Shown here: one piece after another, positions 10,806 to 20,969 of the stretch
Layout: each line of letters opens with the position of its first letter
Position numbering within the stretch: the first letter of the stretch is position 1
Assembly (NCBI GenBank): GCA_945916025.1
Contig: CAMEGD010000002.1
Span: 1-36,023 of the forward strand
Source: an uncultured Clostridia bacterium
GTDB taxonomy: Bacteria > Bacillota > Clostridia > Tissierellales > Peptoniphilaceae
DNA length: 36,023 bases
Reading direction: 5' to 3'
Program-made: the position numbers and the translations under genes
Notes under the pieces: generated by a model
The model's input: only the letters and a program-made list of their open reading frames with translations
Told to the model about the DNA's origin: nothing
Databases searched by the model: none

Positions 10806-11818
10806 TGAGACAATCTAGAAAACAAGAGCACTTAGAAAATTATCTACTTTCTTCTCACAAAAGTTCAAATTTATTTGATGAAATTTTTATTGGACATAAG
10901 TCTATTACAGACAAAAAATTTGAAGATGTAGATACTTCTATAGAATTTTTAGGCAAGAGAATTTCCTTTCCATTTATGATTAATGCAGTAACTGGTGGAA
11001 ATGACTATGCCAATGAAATAAACAAAGACCTAGCTAGAATTGCCAATGAACTAAACATTCCTATGGCTGTAGGTTCTCAAAAAGTAGCCCTTGAAGAAAA
11101 AGAGACTAGGGAGTCCTTTGAAATAGTAAGAGAAATGAATCCAGATGGACTTATAATATCTAACCTTGGAGCCTTATGTACCTTAGAAGAAGCTAAAGAA
11201 GCAGTAGAAATGCTAAATTCAAATGCAATTCAGCTTCACCTAAATCTTGCTCAGGAATTAGTTATGCCTGAAGGGGATAGGGACTTTACAGAAATGAAAG
11301 AAAGTATAGAAAGTGTAGTAAATGGACTTGATATACCAGTTATCCTTAAAGAAGTTGGAACTGGGATATCCAAGGATGTAGGAAATGACCTTTATAACTT
11401 AGGGGTTAGGTATATAGATTGTGCTGGCAAAGGTGGTTCAAACTTTGTAGAAATTGAAGACCTTAGAGATCCTGGACTAGATGCCAGTGAACTATACGAT
11501 TGGGGGATTCCATCTGCCTTAAGTCTACTTGAAGTTTTGAGTCTAAAAAAAGACGACTTATTTGTAATATCAAGTGGTGGAATTAGAACTTCTACTGAAA
11601 TTGCTAAATCTTTAGTAGTAGGTGCAAACTTGTGTGCAGGTTCAGGAGAAATAATAAACTACCTGATTAGAGGAGGCTATAATCTAGCCTTAGATTATGT
11701 AAAAAACTTAAGGCATAAATTCCAGATAATTATGATGTTATTAGACGTTAGTAAGGTAGAAGACCTTAAAAAAGTAGATTACAAAGTAGTTGGAAGATTA
11801 AGAGAGCTTATAGGTTAA
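10805..11818 (+). CDS. fni: Type 2 isopentenyl-diphosphate delta-isomerase (FMN-dependent)
   Basis: RKQEHLENYL, FPFMINAVTGG, GSQKVAL, QLHLNLAQELVMPEGDRDF, VGTGISKDV, SSGGIRTSTEIAKSLVVGA. Confidence 0.93.
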   Translation: MRQSRKQEHLENYLLSSHKSSNLFDEIFIGHKSITDKKFEDVDTSIEFLGKRISFPFMINAVTGGNDYANEINKDLARIANELNIPMAVGSQKVALEEKETRESFEIVREMNPDGLIISNLGALCTLEEAKEAVEMLNSNAIQLHLNLAQELVMPEGDRDFTEMKESIESVVNGLDIPVILKEVGTGISKDVGNDLYNLGVRYIDCAGKGGSNFVEIEDLRDPGLDASELYDWGIPSALSLLEVLSLKKDDLFVISSGGIRTSTEIAKSLVVGANLCAGSGEIINYLIRGGYNLALDYVKNLRHKFQIIMMLLDVSKVEDLKKVDYKVVGRLRELIG

Positions 11819-11885
11819 ATATTTATAACAAGGTTGTAACTTAAAGTAGGTCTAGGCCTTGTTATATTAATATATAGAAGGATTT

Positions 11886-12017
11886 GTGGGTTTTGGTGGC
11901 AGTATGTATATAGGTTTTTTAGTAGCTGTAATAGTATTTTTAATTACAAAGAATTTTATATATAGCGGATCTATTTTTCTTGCCATCTTTTTTTATAAAA
12001 ACCACATAGATAAGTAG
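11886..12017 (+). CDS. Putative 43-aa small membrane protein (absent from ORF track)
   Basis: GTG start after agaagg, or internal ATG at 11904; translates to VGFGGSMYIGFLVAVIVFLITKNFIYSGSIFLAIFFYKNHIDK*. Confidence 0.4.
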   Translation: MGFGGSMYIGFLVAVIVFLITKNFIYSGSIFLAIFFYKNHIDK

Positions 12018-12024
12018 GTAAAAT

Positions 12025-12645
12025 ATGGGCTACTATAAGCTAAATTCAGAAAAAGACAAAAAATTCTTAGAGATAATAGAAGAGGACAAGACCTTTTATG
12101 GAGGTCAACAAAAATGGCATGGAAGGAAAAGCAAGGTTATAAATGGATGTGGACCTGTATCTTCAGCAAATATCCTAGCCTATCTTTCTATCAAAGACCC
12201 TAAATACAAAAACCTTTATAGTGGGGATTTTACTAGGGAAGACTTTAAAAACTTTCAACTTGAAGTTTATGACTTTATAAGTCCAGGGCTTCTAGGTCTA
12301 ATTAGCATTAATAAGTTTGTAAATAAGACTTTAGAATACGCCCATAAAAAAGGGGTTGACTTAAAATACCAGAAGTTAATTTCTCGAAATAAAAACTTTA
12401 ATTATCTTTCATCTTATAATTTTATTATTAATGCTCTATTAAAGGACCTTCCAGTAGCAGCTTTTAATCTAGACCCTAGAAAAAACCTTGATTTTTCTTG
12501 GCACTGGCTTGTAATTACTGGAATATATGAAGAGAATAATAAAATCAGACTAATAGTATCTTCTTGGGGAAAGAGATTTGATATAGACTTTTTTGACTAT
12601 TATAAGTCTATGAAGTTTGGTGGAGGGTTAGTTTATTTTTATTAA
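12025..12645 (+). CDS. C39-like / papain-like cysteine peptidase family protein
   Basis: INGCGPVSSANILAYL (Cys region), WHWLVITGIY (His region), VSSWGKRFDID. Confidence 0.65.
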   Translation: MGYYKLNSEKDKKFLEIIEEDKTFYGGQQKWHGRKSKVINGCGPVSSANILAYLSIKDPKYKNLYSGDFTREDFKNFQLEVYDFISPGLLGLISINKFVNKTLEYAHKKGVDLKYQKLISRNKNFNYLSSYNFIINALLKDLPVAAFNLDPRKNLDFSWHWLVITGIYEENNKIRLIVSSWGKRFDIDFFDYYKSMKFGGGLVYFY

Positions 12646-12717
12646 TTTTACAATTTGCAAACTATAAAGCTAAAAAATTATGTATAATATATATGTTATT
12701 TTTCTTTGGAGGAATTT

Positions 12718-13614
12718 ATGATAAAAATTTTTACAGATTCATCTTCAGACATACCAAAGGGAGTTCTTGATAAATACAAGATAGACGTTCTTCCAATTGG
12801 TATTATGCAAGATGAAAAAGAGTATACTATTGGACAAGACATAGACTCTAATTTACTTATAGAAAAAATGAAGGAAGGACAAGATTTTAAAACATCCCAA
12901 GTAACAAGGGCCCTTATTTATTTTAATATAGAAAAATATATTAAGGAAGGTTATCAAGTTATTTATCTACCCCTGTCGTCAGGTATTTCAGGTACCTATA
13001 ACAACGCCTTAGGGGCTAAGGAAGACTTGCTAAAAGTATATCCAAATGCCCAAATAGAAATTGTAGATTCCAAGAGTGCAACTTACGGTCATGGAATTGT
13101 TACAATAAAGGCTGCTATTTTAGCTGAAAAAGGTTATGGCATTAAGGAAATTATTACTAAATTAAATGATATTATAGAAAACCAAATTCACCTATTTACA
13201 GTTAATGACTTAGAATACCTTTTTAGAGGGGGAAGACTTTCAAAATCTTCAAAAATTATTGGTGGCCTATTAAATATATTACCAATCTTATATATTGAAA
13301 GAAAAGAAGGAAAAATTATTTCAATAGACAAGGCTAGAGGAAAAAAAGCCTTCTTAAACAAGGTAAAACAACAGGCTAATAAACTATCAAAGACTGGAAC
13401 ATTTAATAGTAATCAAAGTGTGGTAATCGCCCATGCTGATTGGGAAGAAATGGCTGAAGATACTAAGGAATTTTTTATAAATGACTTGGGAGTAAAAAGA
13501 GAAAATGTTCATATTAGAGAATTAGGCTGTATAATAACAGCACATACAGGACCGGGAACATTGACAATATTCTTTAGTAGTGACCCTGGAGAACTTAATA
13601 CTTTTGATATATAA
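12718..13614 (+). CDS. DegV family fatty-acid-binding protein
   Basis: IFTDSSSDIPKGVLDKYKIDVLPIGI, LPLSSGISGTYNNA, VDSKSATYGHG, YLFRGGRLS; ATG at 12718 after ggaggaattt. Confidence 0.95.
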   Translation: MIKIFTDSSSDIPKGVLDKYKIDVLPIGIMQDEKEYTIGQDIDSNLLIEKMKEGQDFKTSQVTRALIYFNIEKYIKEGYQVIYLPLSSGISGTYNNALGAKEDLLKVYPNAQIEIVDSKSATYGHGIVTIKAAILAEKGYGIKEIITKLNDIIENQIHLFTVNDLEYLFRGGRLSKSSKIIGGLLNILPILYIERKEGKIISIDKARGKKAFLNKVKQQANKLSKTGTFNSNQSVVIAHADWEEMAEDTKEFFINDLGVKRENVHIRELGCIITAHTGPGTLTIFFSSDPGELNTFDI

Positions 13615-13671
13615 GATTCTATTATCCTACAACATATAGTTTGGGAGGTAGACAGGAAAACTTATACAAAA

Positions 13672-13714
13672 AACTTAGGACCTTATGAAAGTACATAAGC
13701 TTCTAAGTTTTTTA
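13672..13714 (+). terminator. Intrinsic terminator downstream of degV-like gene
   Basis: AACTTAG-gac-CTTATG-aaagta-CATAAG-ctt-CTAAGTT followed by T run. Confidence 0.7.
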
Positions 13715-13901
13715 TTGTCTAAATAACAAGGCTTTTGGGCATCTGTCCAATGTGTAAGAATACTGAAAGTATGGAATTCTAATCATGGGAATATAAGATT
13801 AATAAAATAATAAAAGAAAAAAGCAAAAAATTACATGTATATATAAATGACTATTTGATATTATTCAATTATGAAAACGTTTTTAATTTAGAGGTGAGAA
13901 G

Positions 13902-15437
13902 GTGAATATTCTATATATAGATATTGAAGATAAGACAGTTAAAGAATTTATCTTGAAACTTGCAGATTCAAGAATAAATTTTATTAATTATGGTTCAAGT
14001 GATATGGAAATAAATGATTTTTCGGTAGTTATATATTCTAACTTTATGAGAAATGAGAGTAGATTAAAAAAATTAAGAGGTTTAAATCGAAACTCAAAAT
14101 TTATTTACATATTAGATCATTATAAAAATGATACTATTCAAAAAGCTATAAACGCACAGCTAGTAGATTATCTATATTTTAAAAATGAAAATTATGTAGA
14201 GAAAGTAGTAGAAATACTGAATACAAAAAATAACAACAAAATACTAGATGCTAAAGTTGAGAACAAAAGTTTAAATATGGCTAAATCAATGGTCACTTCT
14301 TTTTATATTTATAATTTAATATATGGTGACATGAAGAACCTTGATATGCTAATAGACTTAGTAGAAAAATACAACTTAGAAATAAATCCGAATCTATCCA
14401 TAGTATTGATGATTGACAATTTTTGGGAAGAAGTAAGGTTTTTAGACAACAAAAATAGATATGAAATAAAAAAAGAGTATCTTGATTTTGTTAATTATTT
14501 TATAGATAAAAATAATATCCAAGCCATAGCAAGCACTCTATTTGGGACAGATAAAATTACAATTCTATTAAACATAGATAAAGACAATCAGAAAGATTCC
14601 ATAAAGTATAGTACTAAATTAGCTATTAAGTTAAAAGAATATATTAATTTAAAAGCTAAGCATACTGTAACCATTGGTGTTGGTTCTATATTCCAAAATC
14701 CAAAATATTTATGGAAGTCATATGAAGAAGCTTTTAAATCTTTAGATTATTCTTTTTATCTTGGCTCAGACAAGGTAATTCATTTTGAAGAAACTAAAGA
14801 TCTAACAATTTATAACGATGCTAATAAAAATAAACTGCCACAGTCATCTGCCATGGGGATAATGATAACTAATGGACTTTATAAAGAAAGAAAGTATACA
14901 GATAGGGAAGCATCGATTATTGTTACTGGATTTTCAGCAGTTGCTATAACATTTATGATAGTAGTAGCAGATAATCTTGGATTTACTTCTATGTGGAATA
15001 CATTCTTTGCATCAGCTTTAGTAGTTACATTCTTGACAACAGCTATAACTGCAAGATTAAGGCCTTTGTCTAAAATGAATGATACTTATTATAACAATAT
15101 GCCAGCTAATATAGATGAAACGCGCCAAGGAAATGTAATTAAAAGTGCTATTGATGAAGATTTTAAAGTATGCTATGAAGTACCACCACTACACATCAAT
15201 ATATTAAATTATCTAAAAGATGCTTTTGAATTAGTTTTGGAATATCTTCCCAACTTAATGTCAATAGGCTTGGCTGGTTTGCTCCTAGCAGAATATACCC
15301 CTTTATTTGATTATTTGGGATATATTTTCTATCCTATAACTTTAGCTCTTAGAATTCCTGAACCATTACTTGCAGCTAAAGCTACAATATTGGGATTAGC
15401 TGAGATGTATTTACCGGTATTATTGCTGAAGTTATAG
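13902..15437 (+). pseudogene. Chimeric ORF: YesN/AraC-type regulator N-terminal part (to ~14800) joined in frame to YjiH-family membrane protein C-terminal part (from ~14830)
   Basis: HTVTIGVGSIFQNPKYLWKSYEEAFKSLDYSFYLGSDKVIHFEE is typical of YesN/AraC-like regulators just before their HTH, but continues into SSAMGIMITNGLYKERKYTDREASIIVTGFSAVAITFMIVVADNLGF (YjiH-like); no HTH is present. Confidence 0.65.
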
Positions 15438-15622
15438 GAATACATTTAGCTGATGAATTTATAGGAGAAGACGACAAAATTGACATTGTAAAAATAGGAC
15501 CTGTTGCAAGACTAGGTTATTTAGACTTTACTGTAGTAGATAACAGTTTTACTATGGATACACCAAAAATTGACGAAAAGTTTCAAGAATTAGTAGACGT
15601 TGGATTAGAGGGTAAAGCTTAA
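15416..15622 (+). pseudogene. C-terminal fragment of a flavin-reductase-like protein, out of frame with the upstream ORF
   Basis: Frame shared with the TAA at 15620: GIIAEVIGIHLADEFIGEDDKIDIVKIGPVARLGYLDFTVVDNSFTMDTPKIDEKFQELVDVGLEGKA*. Confidence 0.5.
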
Positions 15623-15641
15623 TTCTATTAATTATAAAAAT

Positions 15642-15675
15642 AAGGACCTTATGGGAAACCATAAAGTCCTTTTTA
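15642..15675. terminator. Bidirectional terminator
   Basis: AAGGAC-c-TTATGG-gaaa-CCATAA-a-GTCCTT followed by T run, between convergent units. Confidence 0.75.
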
Positions 15676-15686
15676 CTTGGAGTTAA

Positions 15687-17129
15687 CTATCTAAAAGTCT
15701 TTTTTATTGAACCTAAAACGCCTCTTGCTATGTCTCTTCCTACTTGTCTACTAAAGGAATAGACGGCAGAACTAATCATCTTTCCAATCATATTGTCTCT
15801 AGGTGATTTAGTCTTTTCTTCTATCTTTTTAAGTTCTTCTGCCTTTACTATACTAGCTTCTTCATCAAACCTCTTGGCAAGTAATTCATAAGCAGATTCT
15901 CTATCTAGGGAATCCATATATTTTTCCCTTAAATAAGAAGAATTTACTATTTCTTTAGATTCATCTAAAGTTAAAGGCACAAAGGAAGACTTAGGTGGAT
16001 ATATAAGCCCCTTAACTACTGGAGTAGGGGAACCTGATTCGTCTAGGGTAGAAAAAATTGCTTCCCCAGTTCTTAGGTTTTGTATTTCACCTTCTAAGTT
16101 GAAGGAATCATTTTGTCTTAGACCTTGGGATATTTCCTTGATTGTTCTAATTTCCCTTGGAGAAAAGGCTCTTAGTTGGTGAATAATTTTAGTTCCTAAT
16201 TGGGAAGATACTTCGTCAGGAATATCCATTGGATTTTGGGTTACAAAGAAAACTCCAACTCCCTTAGACCTAATTAACTTAACAACTTGTAAAACTTTTT
16301 CTAGCAAGACCCTTGAACCGTTATTAAACAATAAGTGGGCTTCATCAAAGAAAAATACTAGTTTTGGAAACTCCCTGTTACCAACTTCTTCTAATTCTTC
16401 ATATAACTCAGACAAAAGCCAAAGTAAGAAAATAGAATACATTGTAGGGTTATTTACTAGCTTTTTACTAGATAGGATATTAATTATTCCCTTGCTGTCT
16501 TTTTCTCTTATTAAGTCAGTAATTGAAAGAGAAGGTTCATTAAAGAAAAAGTCTCCCCCTTGGTCTTCTAAAAGTAAGACTTTTCTTAATATAGCTGAAA
16601 TGCTTTGGCTAGTAACATTTCCATATTCTTTAGAAACTTCTTTTTTATTCTCATCAATATATCTTAATATAGATTTAAGGTCTTTTAAATCTAATAGGAG
16701 CATTCCTTCTGAATCGGCGATTCTAAAAGCTATATTTATGACTCCTTCTTGGGTGTCGTTTAGTCCAAGAATCTGTGACAATAGTAGTGGTCCTAATTCT
16801 GAAAGACTTACCCTAAGTGGAAGTCCCTCTTTTCCATAGACATCCCAAAGTTCAACTGGAAAGCTGGAAAAGTCCATACTTACTTCCAGCTCTTCAACTC
16901 TATCTTCTAAGTTATCCATAACCCCAGCTTTAGAAAGGTTACTAAGGTCTCCTTTTACGTCTGCTAAAACTACAGGAATACCTAATTCTGAAAAGGCTTC
17001 TGCTAGAACCTTTAAGGTTACAGTTTTCCCAGTACCTGTGGCACCACATATTAAGCCATGTTGATTTAATTTTTCAGTAAGTATACTTAAGTCTTCCTTG
17101 TCCTTGTTTTTTCCAAATACTATTTTCAT
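15687..17129 (-). CDS. HerA-like / DUF853 family ATPase
   Basis: GLICGATGTGKTVTLKVLAEAFSELGIPVVLADVKGDLSNLSKAG; FFFDEAHLLF; VFFVTQNPMDIPDEVSSQLGTKIIHQLRAF. Confidence 0.9.
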   Translation of the reverse strand: MKIVFGKNKDKEDLSILTEKLNQHGLICGATGTGKTVTLKVLAEAFSELGIPVVLADVKGDLSNLSKAGVMDNLEDRVEELEVSMDFSSFPVELWDVYGKEGLPLRVSLSELGPLLLSQILGLNDTQEGVINIAFRIADSEGMLLLDLKDLKSILRYIDENKKEVSKEYGNVTSQSISAILRKVLLLEDQGGDFFFNEPSLSITDLIREKDSKGIINILSSKKLVNNPTMYSIFLLWLLSELYEELEEVGNREFPKLVFFFDEAHLLFNNGSRVLLEKVLQVVKLIRSKGVGVFFVTQNPMDIPDEVSSQLGTKIIHQLRAFSPREIRTIKEISQGLRQNDSFNLEGEIQNLRTGEAIFSTLDESGSPTPVVKGLIYPPKSSFVPLTLDESKEIVNSSYLREKYMDSLDRESAYELLAKRFDEEASIVKAEELKKIEEKTKSPRDNMIGKMISSAVYSFSRQVGRDIARGVLGSIKKTFR

Positions 17130-17276
17130 AAAAGTTCCCTTCTTTTCTAATATTAGGTTTATATTTTTGTTATCTATATTCTATCAAAAAAACTAGTAAG
17201 GGCAAATATTAATTTATTAATAGCCTTTCATCTTAATAATATAGCTAAGAAAATTTAAATATGTTATTATTTATAT

Positions 17277-18173
17277 ATGAAAAATTACAATAATGATTTA
17301 GATAAATTAATTTTAGAAGCTGAAAAACATAGGCATAATAAGGACTATCTTTTGTCTATAGACCTATACAAAGAGGCTTTATTTTTTCTTGAAAATGGAG
17401 AAAAAATAGAAGTCTTATTTAATCTTGCAGATGTTTATGGGGAAGTGAAAAACTTTGTAGGTGCAAACTTAGTCTACAATGAGATAATTGAAATAGACCC
17501 ACTAAGTAGCGGCGCCTGGTACGGGATAGCCTTTACCAACGAAATTTTAAATAATGACATATATATTTCTTTAGATGCTTACGAAAAGGCTATTGAACTA
17601 GACCCAGCCTACAAGGAAGCCTATTATTATGCAGCTACAATTTATGGTGATTTGGAAAATTATCCTAAGTCCATTTCTTATTTGGAAAAAGTAATTGAAC
17701 TAGACCCTGAAGACTATGTTGCCTATAATGACCTTGGTTCTATTTATGAAAGTCAGAAGGATTACAAGAAAGCTAAGAGTTATTTAGAAAAGTCAATTTC
17801 TATAAATGATCGTTATTATCTTTCTTATTTCAATTTAGGTGTAGTTCATAAGCAGATGGGTGACCATGAAAAAGCTATAGAGTATTATGAAAAAGCTAAG
17901 AATCTTTCAGATTCTAGGTTTATTTACCTCAACATGAGTGCGATTTATATAGAAGATAATAAATTAGATGAGGCCATAAAGATTCTTACTGAGGGAATTA
18001 AGGAAAATGGACACTATATTTTATATTATAATAGAGCTTGTTCTTATAGGAAATTAGGCAAAATTGGTCTGGCTCTAAAAGATTTTGAAGAAGCCTATAA
18101 TCAAGATGACAAAGTATCAGACTGGGCAAAAAACGACCCAGACTTAAAAGATATTATTAAGGAGTATTTATGA
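17277..18173 (+). CDS. Tetratricopeptide repeat protein
   Basis: Successive TPR motifs (AYEKAIELDPAYKEAYYYAATIYGDLENY..., SYLEKVIELDPEDYVAYNDLGSIYESQKDY...). Confidence 0.9.
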   Translation: MKNYNNDLDKLILEAEKHRHNKDYLLSIDLYKEALFFLENGEKIEVLFNLADVYGEVKNFVGANLVYNEIIEIDPLSSGAWYGIAFTNEILNNDIYISLDAYEKAIELDPAYKEAYYYAATIYGDLENYPKSISYLEKVIELDPEDYVAYNDLGSIYESQKDYKKAKSYLEKSISINDRYYLSYFNLGVVHKQMGDHEKAIEYYEKAKNLSDSRFIYLNMSAIYIEDNKLDEAIKILTEGIKENGHYILYYNRACSYRKLGKIGLALKDFEEAYNQDDKVSDWAKNDPDLKDIIKEYL

Positions 18174-18919
18174 TAATTTTAAAGACAGATGAACAAATAG
18201 AAAAAATGCATAAGGCAGGAAAGCTTTTAGCATCAGTCCACAGAGAACTTAGAAACATTATTAAACCAGGTGTAACTACCATGGAACTAGACCAGTTTGT
18301 AGAAAACTATATAACTGAAAGGGGAGCTTATCCAGAACAAAAGGGATACAACGGCTTTCCTTATTCAATATGTGCCTCTATCAACGATGAGATTTGTCAT
18401 GGTTTTCCAAGAAATGAAAAGCTAGTTGAAGGTGACATCTTAACGGTAGATATGGTGGTAAATTTAGATGGTTATCTTGCTGATTCTGCTTGGTCTTATG
18501 GAGTTGGAGAAATTTCTAAGGAAAAACAGGATTTACTTGATGTTACAAAAGAGTGCCTTTACAAGGGGATAGAACAAGTAAAGGTTGGAAATAGGCTAGG
18601 TGATATTGGCCACGCCATCCAATCCTATGCAGAGTCATTAGGATATTCAGTTGTGAGAGATTTCATTGGTCATGGAATAGGAAAAGATATGCACGAGGAA
18701 CCCCAAGTATTACACTATGGAAGACCTGGTAGAGGTTTAAGACTTATGGAAGGCATGGTCTTTACAATTGAACCAATGATAAATATTGGAAAGTACAACA
18801 TAAAAATGGACGACAATAAGTGGACAGCTAGAACTATAGACGGGAAAATGTCCGCTCAATACGAACACACACTAGCCTTGACTAAGAATGGAGTAATTAT
18901 TTTAACTGCTCAAGACTAA
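18170..18919 (+). CDS. map: Methionine aminopeptidase type I
   Basis: MHKAGKLLASVHREL, NDEICHGFPRN, DFIGHGIGKDMHEEPQV, FTIEPMIN. Confidence 0.96.
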   Translation: MIILKTDEQIEKMHKAGKLLASVHRELRNIIKPGVTTMELDQFVENYITERGAYPEQKGYNGFPYSICASINDEICHGFPRNEKLVEGDILTVDMVVNLDGYLADSAWSYGVGEISKEKQDLLDVTKECLYKGIEQVKVGNRLGDIGHAIQSYAESLGYSVVRDFIGHGIGKDMHEEPQVLHYGRPGRGLRLMEGMVFTIEPMINIGKYNIKMDDNKWTARTIDGKMSAQYEHTLALTKNGVIILTAQD

Positions 18920-18927
18920 GGAGGAAA

Positions 18928-20298
18928 ATGAAAAGACAAGTAAATTTACTATCTGGGGATATAAAAAGTTCCCTCATAAAAATGAGTATACCACTAATGG
19001 GTATATCCTTTGTCCAAATAACTTATAATTTAGTTGATATGTTTTGGCTAGGGCGTTTTAGTGATGAGGCAGTAGCAGCTGTAGGAACTGCAGGCCTTGT
19101 AAATTATATAGGTAACTCTTTAGCCATGGTGGGTAGAGTGGGGGCAGCTACTTGGATTGCCCAATCTTACGGCAGGGGAAATTATAAGGACACAAAGGCC
19201 TATATTGAAAGTGGAATAAAGGTAAATATTGCAATTTCTATTTTTTATACTATATTTGCTTTTTTAATGATGGAAACTTTTTTAGGCTTTTTTACTTTAA
19301 CAGAAAACGTAAAAAACTATGCTGTTGAATACTTACTTATCCAAATTTCAGGGATGGTGATAGTCTTTCTAAACCCTATGTTTGCAGTAACTTACAATAG
19401 TATTGGAAATAGCATGACCCCTTTTAAACTAAGCTTAATAGGTCTAACGATGAACTTCATCTTAGATCCTATTTTTATATTTGTTTTTAAAATGGGAGTT
19501 ACTGGTGTAGCCTTAGCAACAATAGGAGCACAACTTTGTGTCTTATTAGCCTATTTATATATTACAAAAAAATCCAGTAACTTTTTAGGAGATGTAAGGA
19601 TAATATCCAAACCAGAAGTTAAAAAGATTATAGATATTTTATTTATTGGATGGCCAGCCTCTGTCCAAAGTACAGCCATGGCCCTAATAGCAGTAGTATT
19701 AAATACCTTCATTTCAAAATTTGGTCCAATGCCAATGGCTGTATATTCTTTAGGAATTCAGATTGAATCTATATGCTGGATGACAGCAGATGGATTTTCT
19801 GTAGCTGTGTCTTCATTTATGGGCCAAAACTTAGGGGCACAAAACTATGAAAGACTCAAAAAAGGGTATAAAGAAAGTGTAAAAATTTTTATAACCATTG
19901 GCCTTATAGCTATGGTAATTCTCACCTTGTTTGGAGAAAACCTAATTGCCTTATTTATTCCTGAGGACCCATTAGCTCACAAGGAGGGGGGAAAACTTTT
20001 GAGGATAATGGGACTTTCTGAAATACTTATGGCTTTAGAAATTGGCATTAACGGAGCTCTAAATGGAGTTGGATTAACAAAATTTCCAGCTATTAATGGG
20101 CTTTTTGGAAACTTATTAAGAATTCCAATTTCCTTATTTTTAATTCCATATTTGGGATTAAGTGGAATTTGGATAGCCATAAGCATTACAATGGCTCTAA
20201 AGGGCCTATCAGCAATAATTGCCTATGGTTTTATTAGAAAGAAGACAGACGGATTTAGACAACTTTCGTATAGGAGGAACTTAGATGAGACAACTTGA
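18928..20298 (+). CDS. MATE family efflux transporter
   Basis: [38 protein letters not shown]; multiple TM segments. Confidence 0.94.
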   Translation: MKRQVNLLSGDIKSSLIKMSIPLMGISFVQITYNLVDMFWLGRFSDEAVAAVGTAGLVNYIGNSLAMVGRVGAATWIAQSYGRGNYKDTKAYIESGIKVNIAISIFYTIFAFLMMETFLGFFTLTENVKNYAVEYLLIQISGMVIVFLNPMFAVTYNSIGNSMTPFKLSLIGLTMNFILDPIFIFVFKMGVTGVALATIGAQLCVLLAYLYITKKSSNFLGDVRIISKPEVKKIIDILFIGWPASVQSTAMALIAVVLNTFISKFGPMPMAVYSLGIQIESICWMTADGFSVAVSSFMGQNLGAQNYERLKKGYKESVKIFITIGLIAMVILTLFGENLIALFIPEDPLAHKEGGKLLRIMGLSEILMALEIGINGALNGVGLTKFPAINGLFGNLLRIPISLFLIPYLGLSGIWIAISITMALKGLSAIIAYGFIRKKTDGFRQLSYRRNLDETT

Positions 20299-20884
20299 TA
20301 AACCTACAATAGGTGAACAAATAGCAATAATTTCCACAAACCATGGAATAATCAAAGTAAGATTATTTGAAGACGAGGCTAAAAAAGCAGTGGAAAACTT
20401 TAAAGGTCATAGTTCTAATGGATACTATGACAATACTACCTTCCATAGAGTAATTAAGGACTTTATGATTCAAGGTGGAGATCCTGAAGGAACAGGTTTA
20501 GGTGGAGCTAGTATTTGGGGAAAACCATTTGAAGATGAGTTTTCAATTAACTTAAGACATTTTTACGGAGCCTTATCAATGGCCAATTCAGGACCAAATA
20601 CAAATGGATCCCAGTTTTTCATAGTTCAAGGATCTAAAATTGGTCCAGATATAATTGGACAAATGAAAGATTTAGGAAAAGACAATGGATTCTCAGATTC
20701 AGTAGTAGAGGCTTATGAAGAACTAGGTGGAGCCTACTGGTTAGATGGAAAGCACACAGTATTTGGCCAAGTCTTTGAAGGAATGGAAGTAGTTGAAGAA
20801 ATAGTAAATGTAGAAACAGACTTTAGAGACAAACCAAAGGATCCTATTATTATCCAATCAATTATTATTGATAATTTTAGATAA
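20285..20884 (+). CDS. Peptidyl-prolyl cis-trans isomerase, cyclophilin type
   Basis: [50 protein letters not shown] aggagg. Confidence 0.95.
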   Translation: MRQLDKPTIGEQIAIISTNHGIIKVRLFEDEAKKAVENFKGHSSNGYYDNTTFHRVIKDFMIQGGDPEGTGLGGASIWGKPFEDEFSINLRHFYGALSMANSGPNTNGSQFFIVQGSKIGPDIIGQMKDLGKDNGFSDSVVEAYEELGGAYWLDGKHTVFGQVFEGMEVVEEIVNVETDFRDKPKDPIIIQSIIIDNFR

Positions 20885-20969
20885 TATGTAAAAATTTCAA
20901 AAAAGGTTTTCATCTTTTCATTATGTGGTATATAAGAACTAATACATTAACTTGAAAGGAGAGTATTTT

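Noticed and set aside
11825-11865. ATAACAAGG...CCTTGTTAT hairpin after fni as a terminator
   Set aside because: Good 9-bp stem but no T tract follows; not called as a terminator.
13722-13901. Possible small RNA or riboswitch upstream of the chimeric regulator ORF
   Set aside because: Only short weak hairpins (e.g. ATACTgaaAGTAT); no recognisable riboswitch core.
16492-16839. Plus-strand ORF 115 aa
   Set aside because: Antisense to the well-supported HerA-like ATPase gene.
20900-20940. Possible SigB-type promoter before the CsbD-like gene
   Set aside because: GGTTTT...GGTATA resembles a SigB layout but a sigma-A reading is equally possible; insufficient support.
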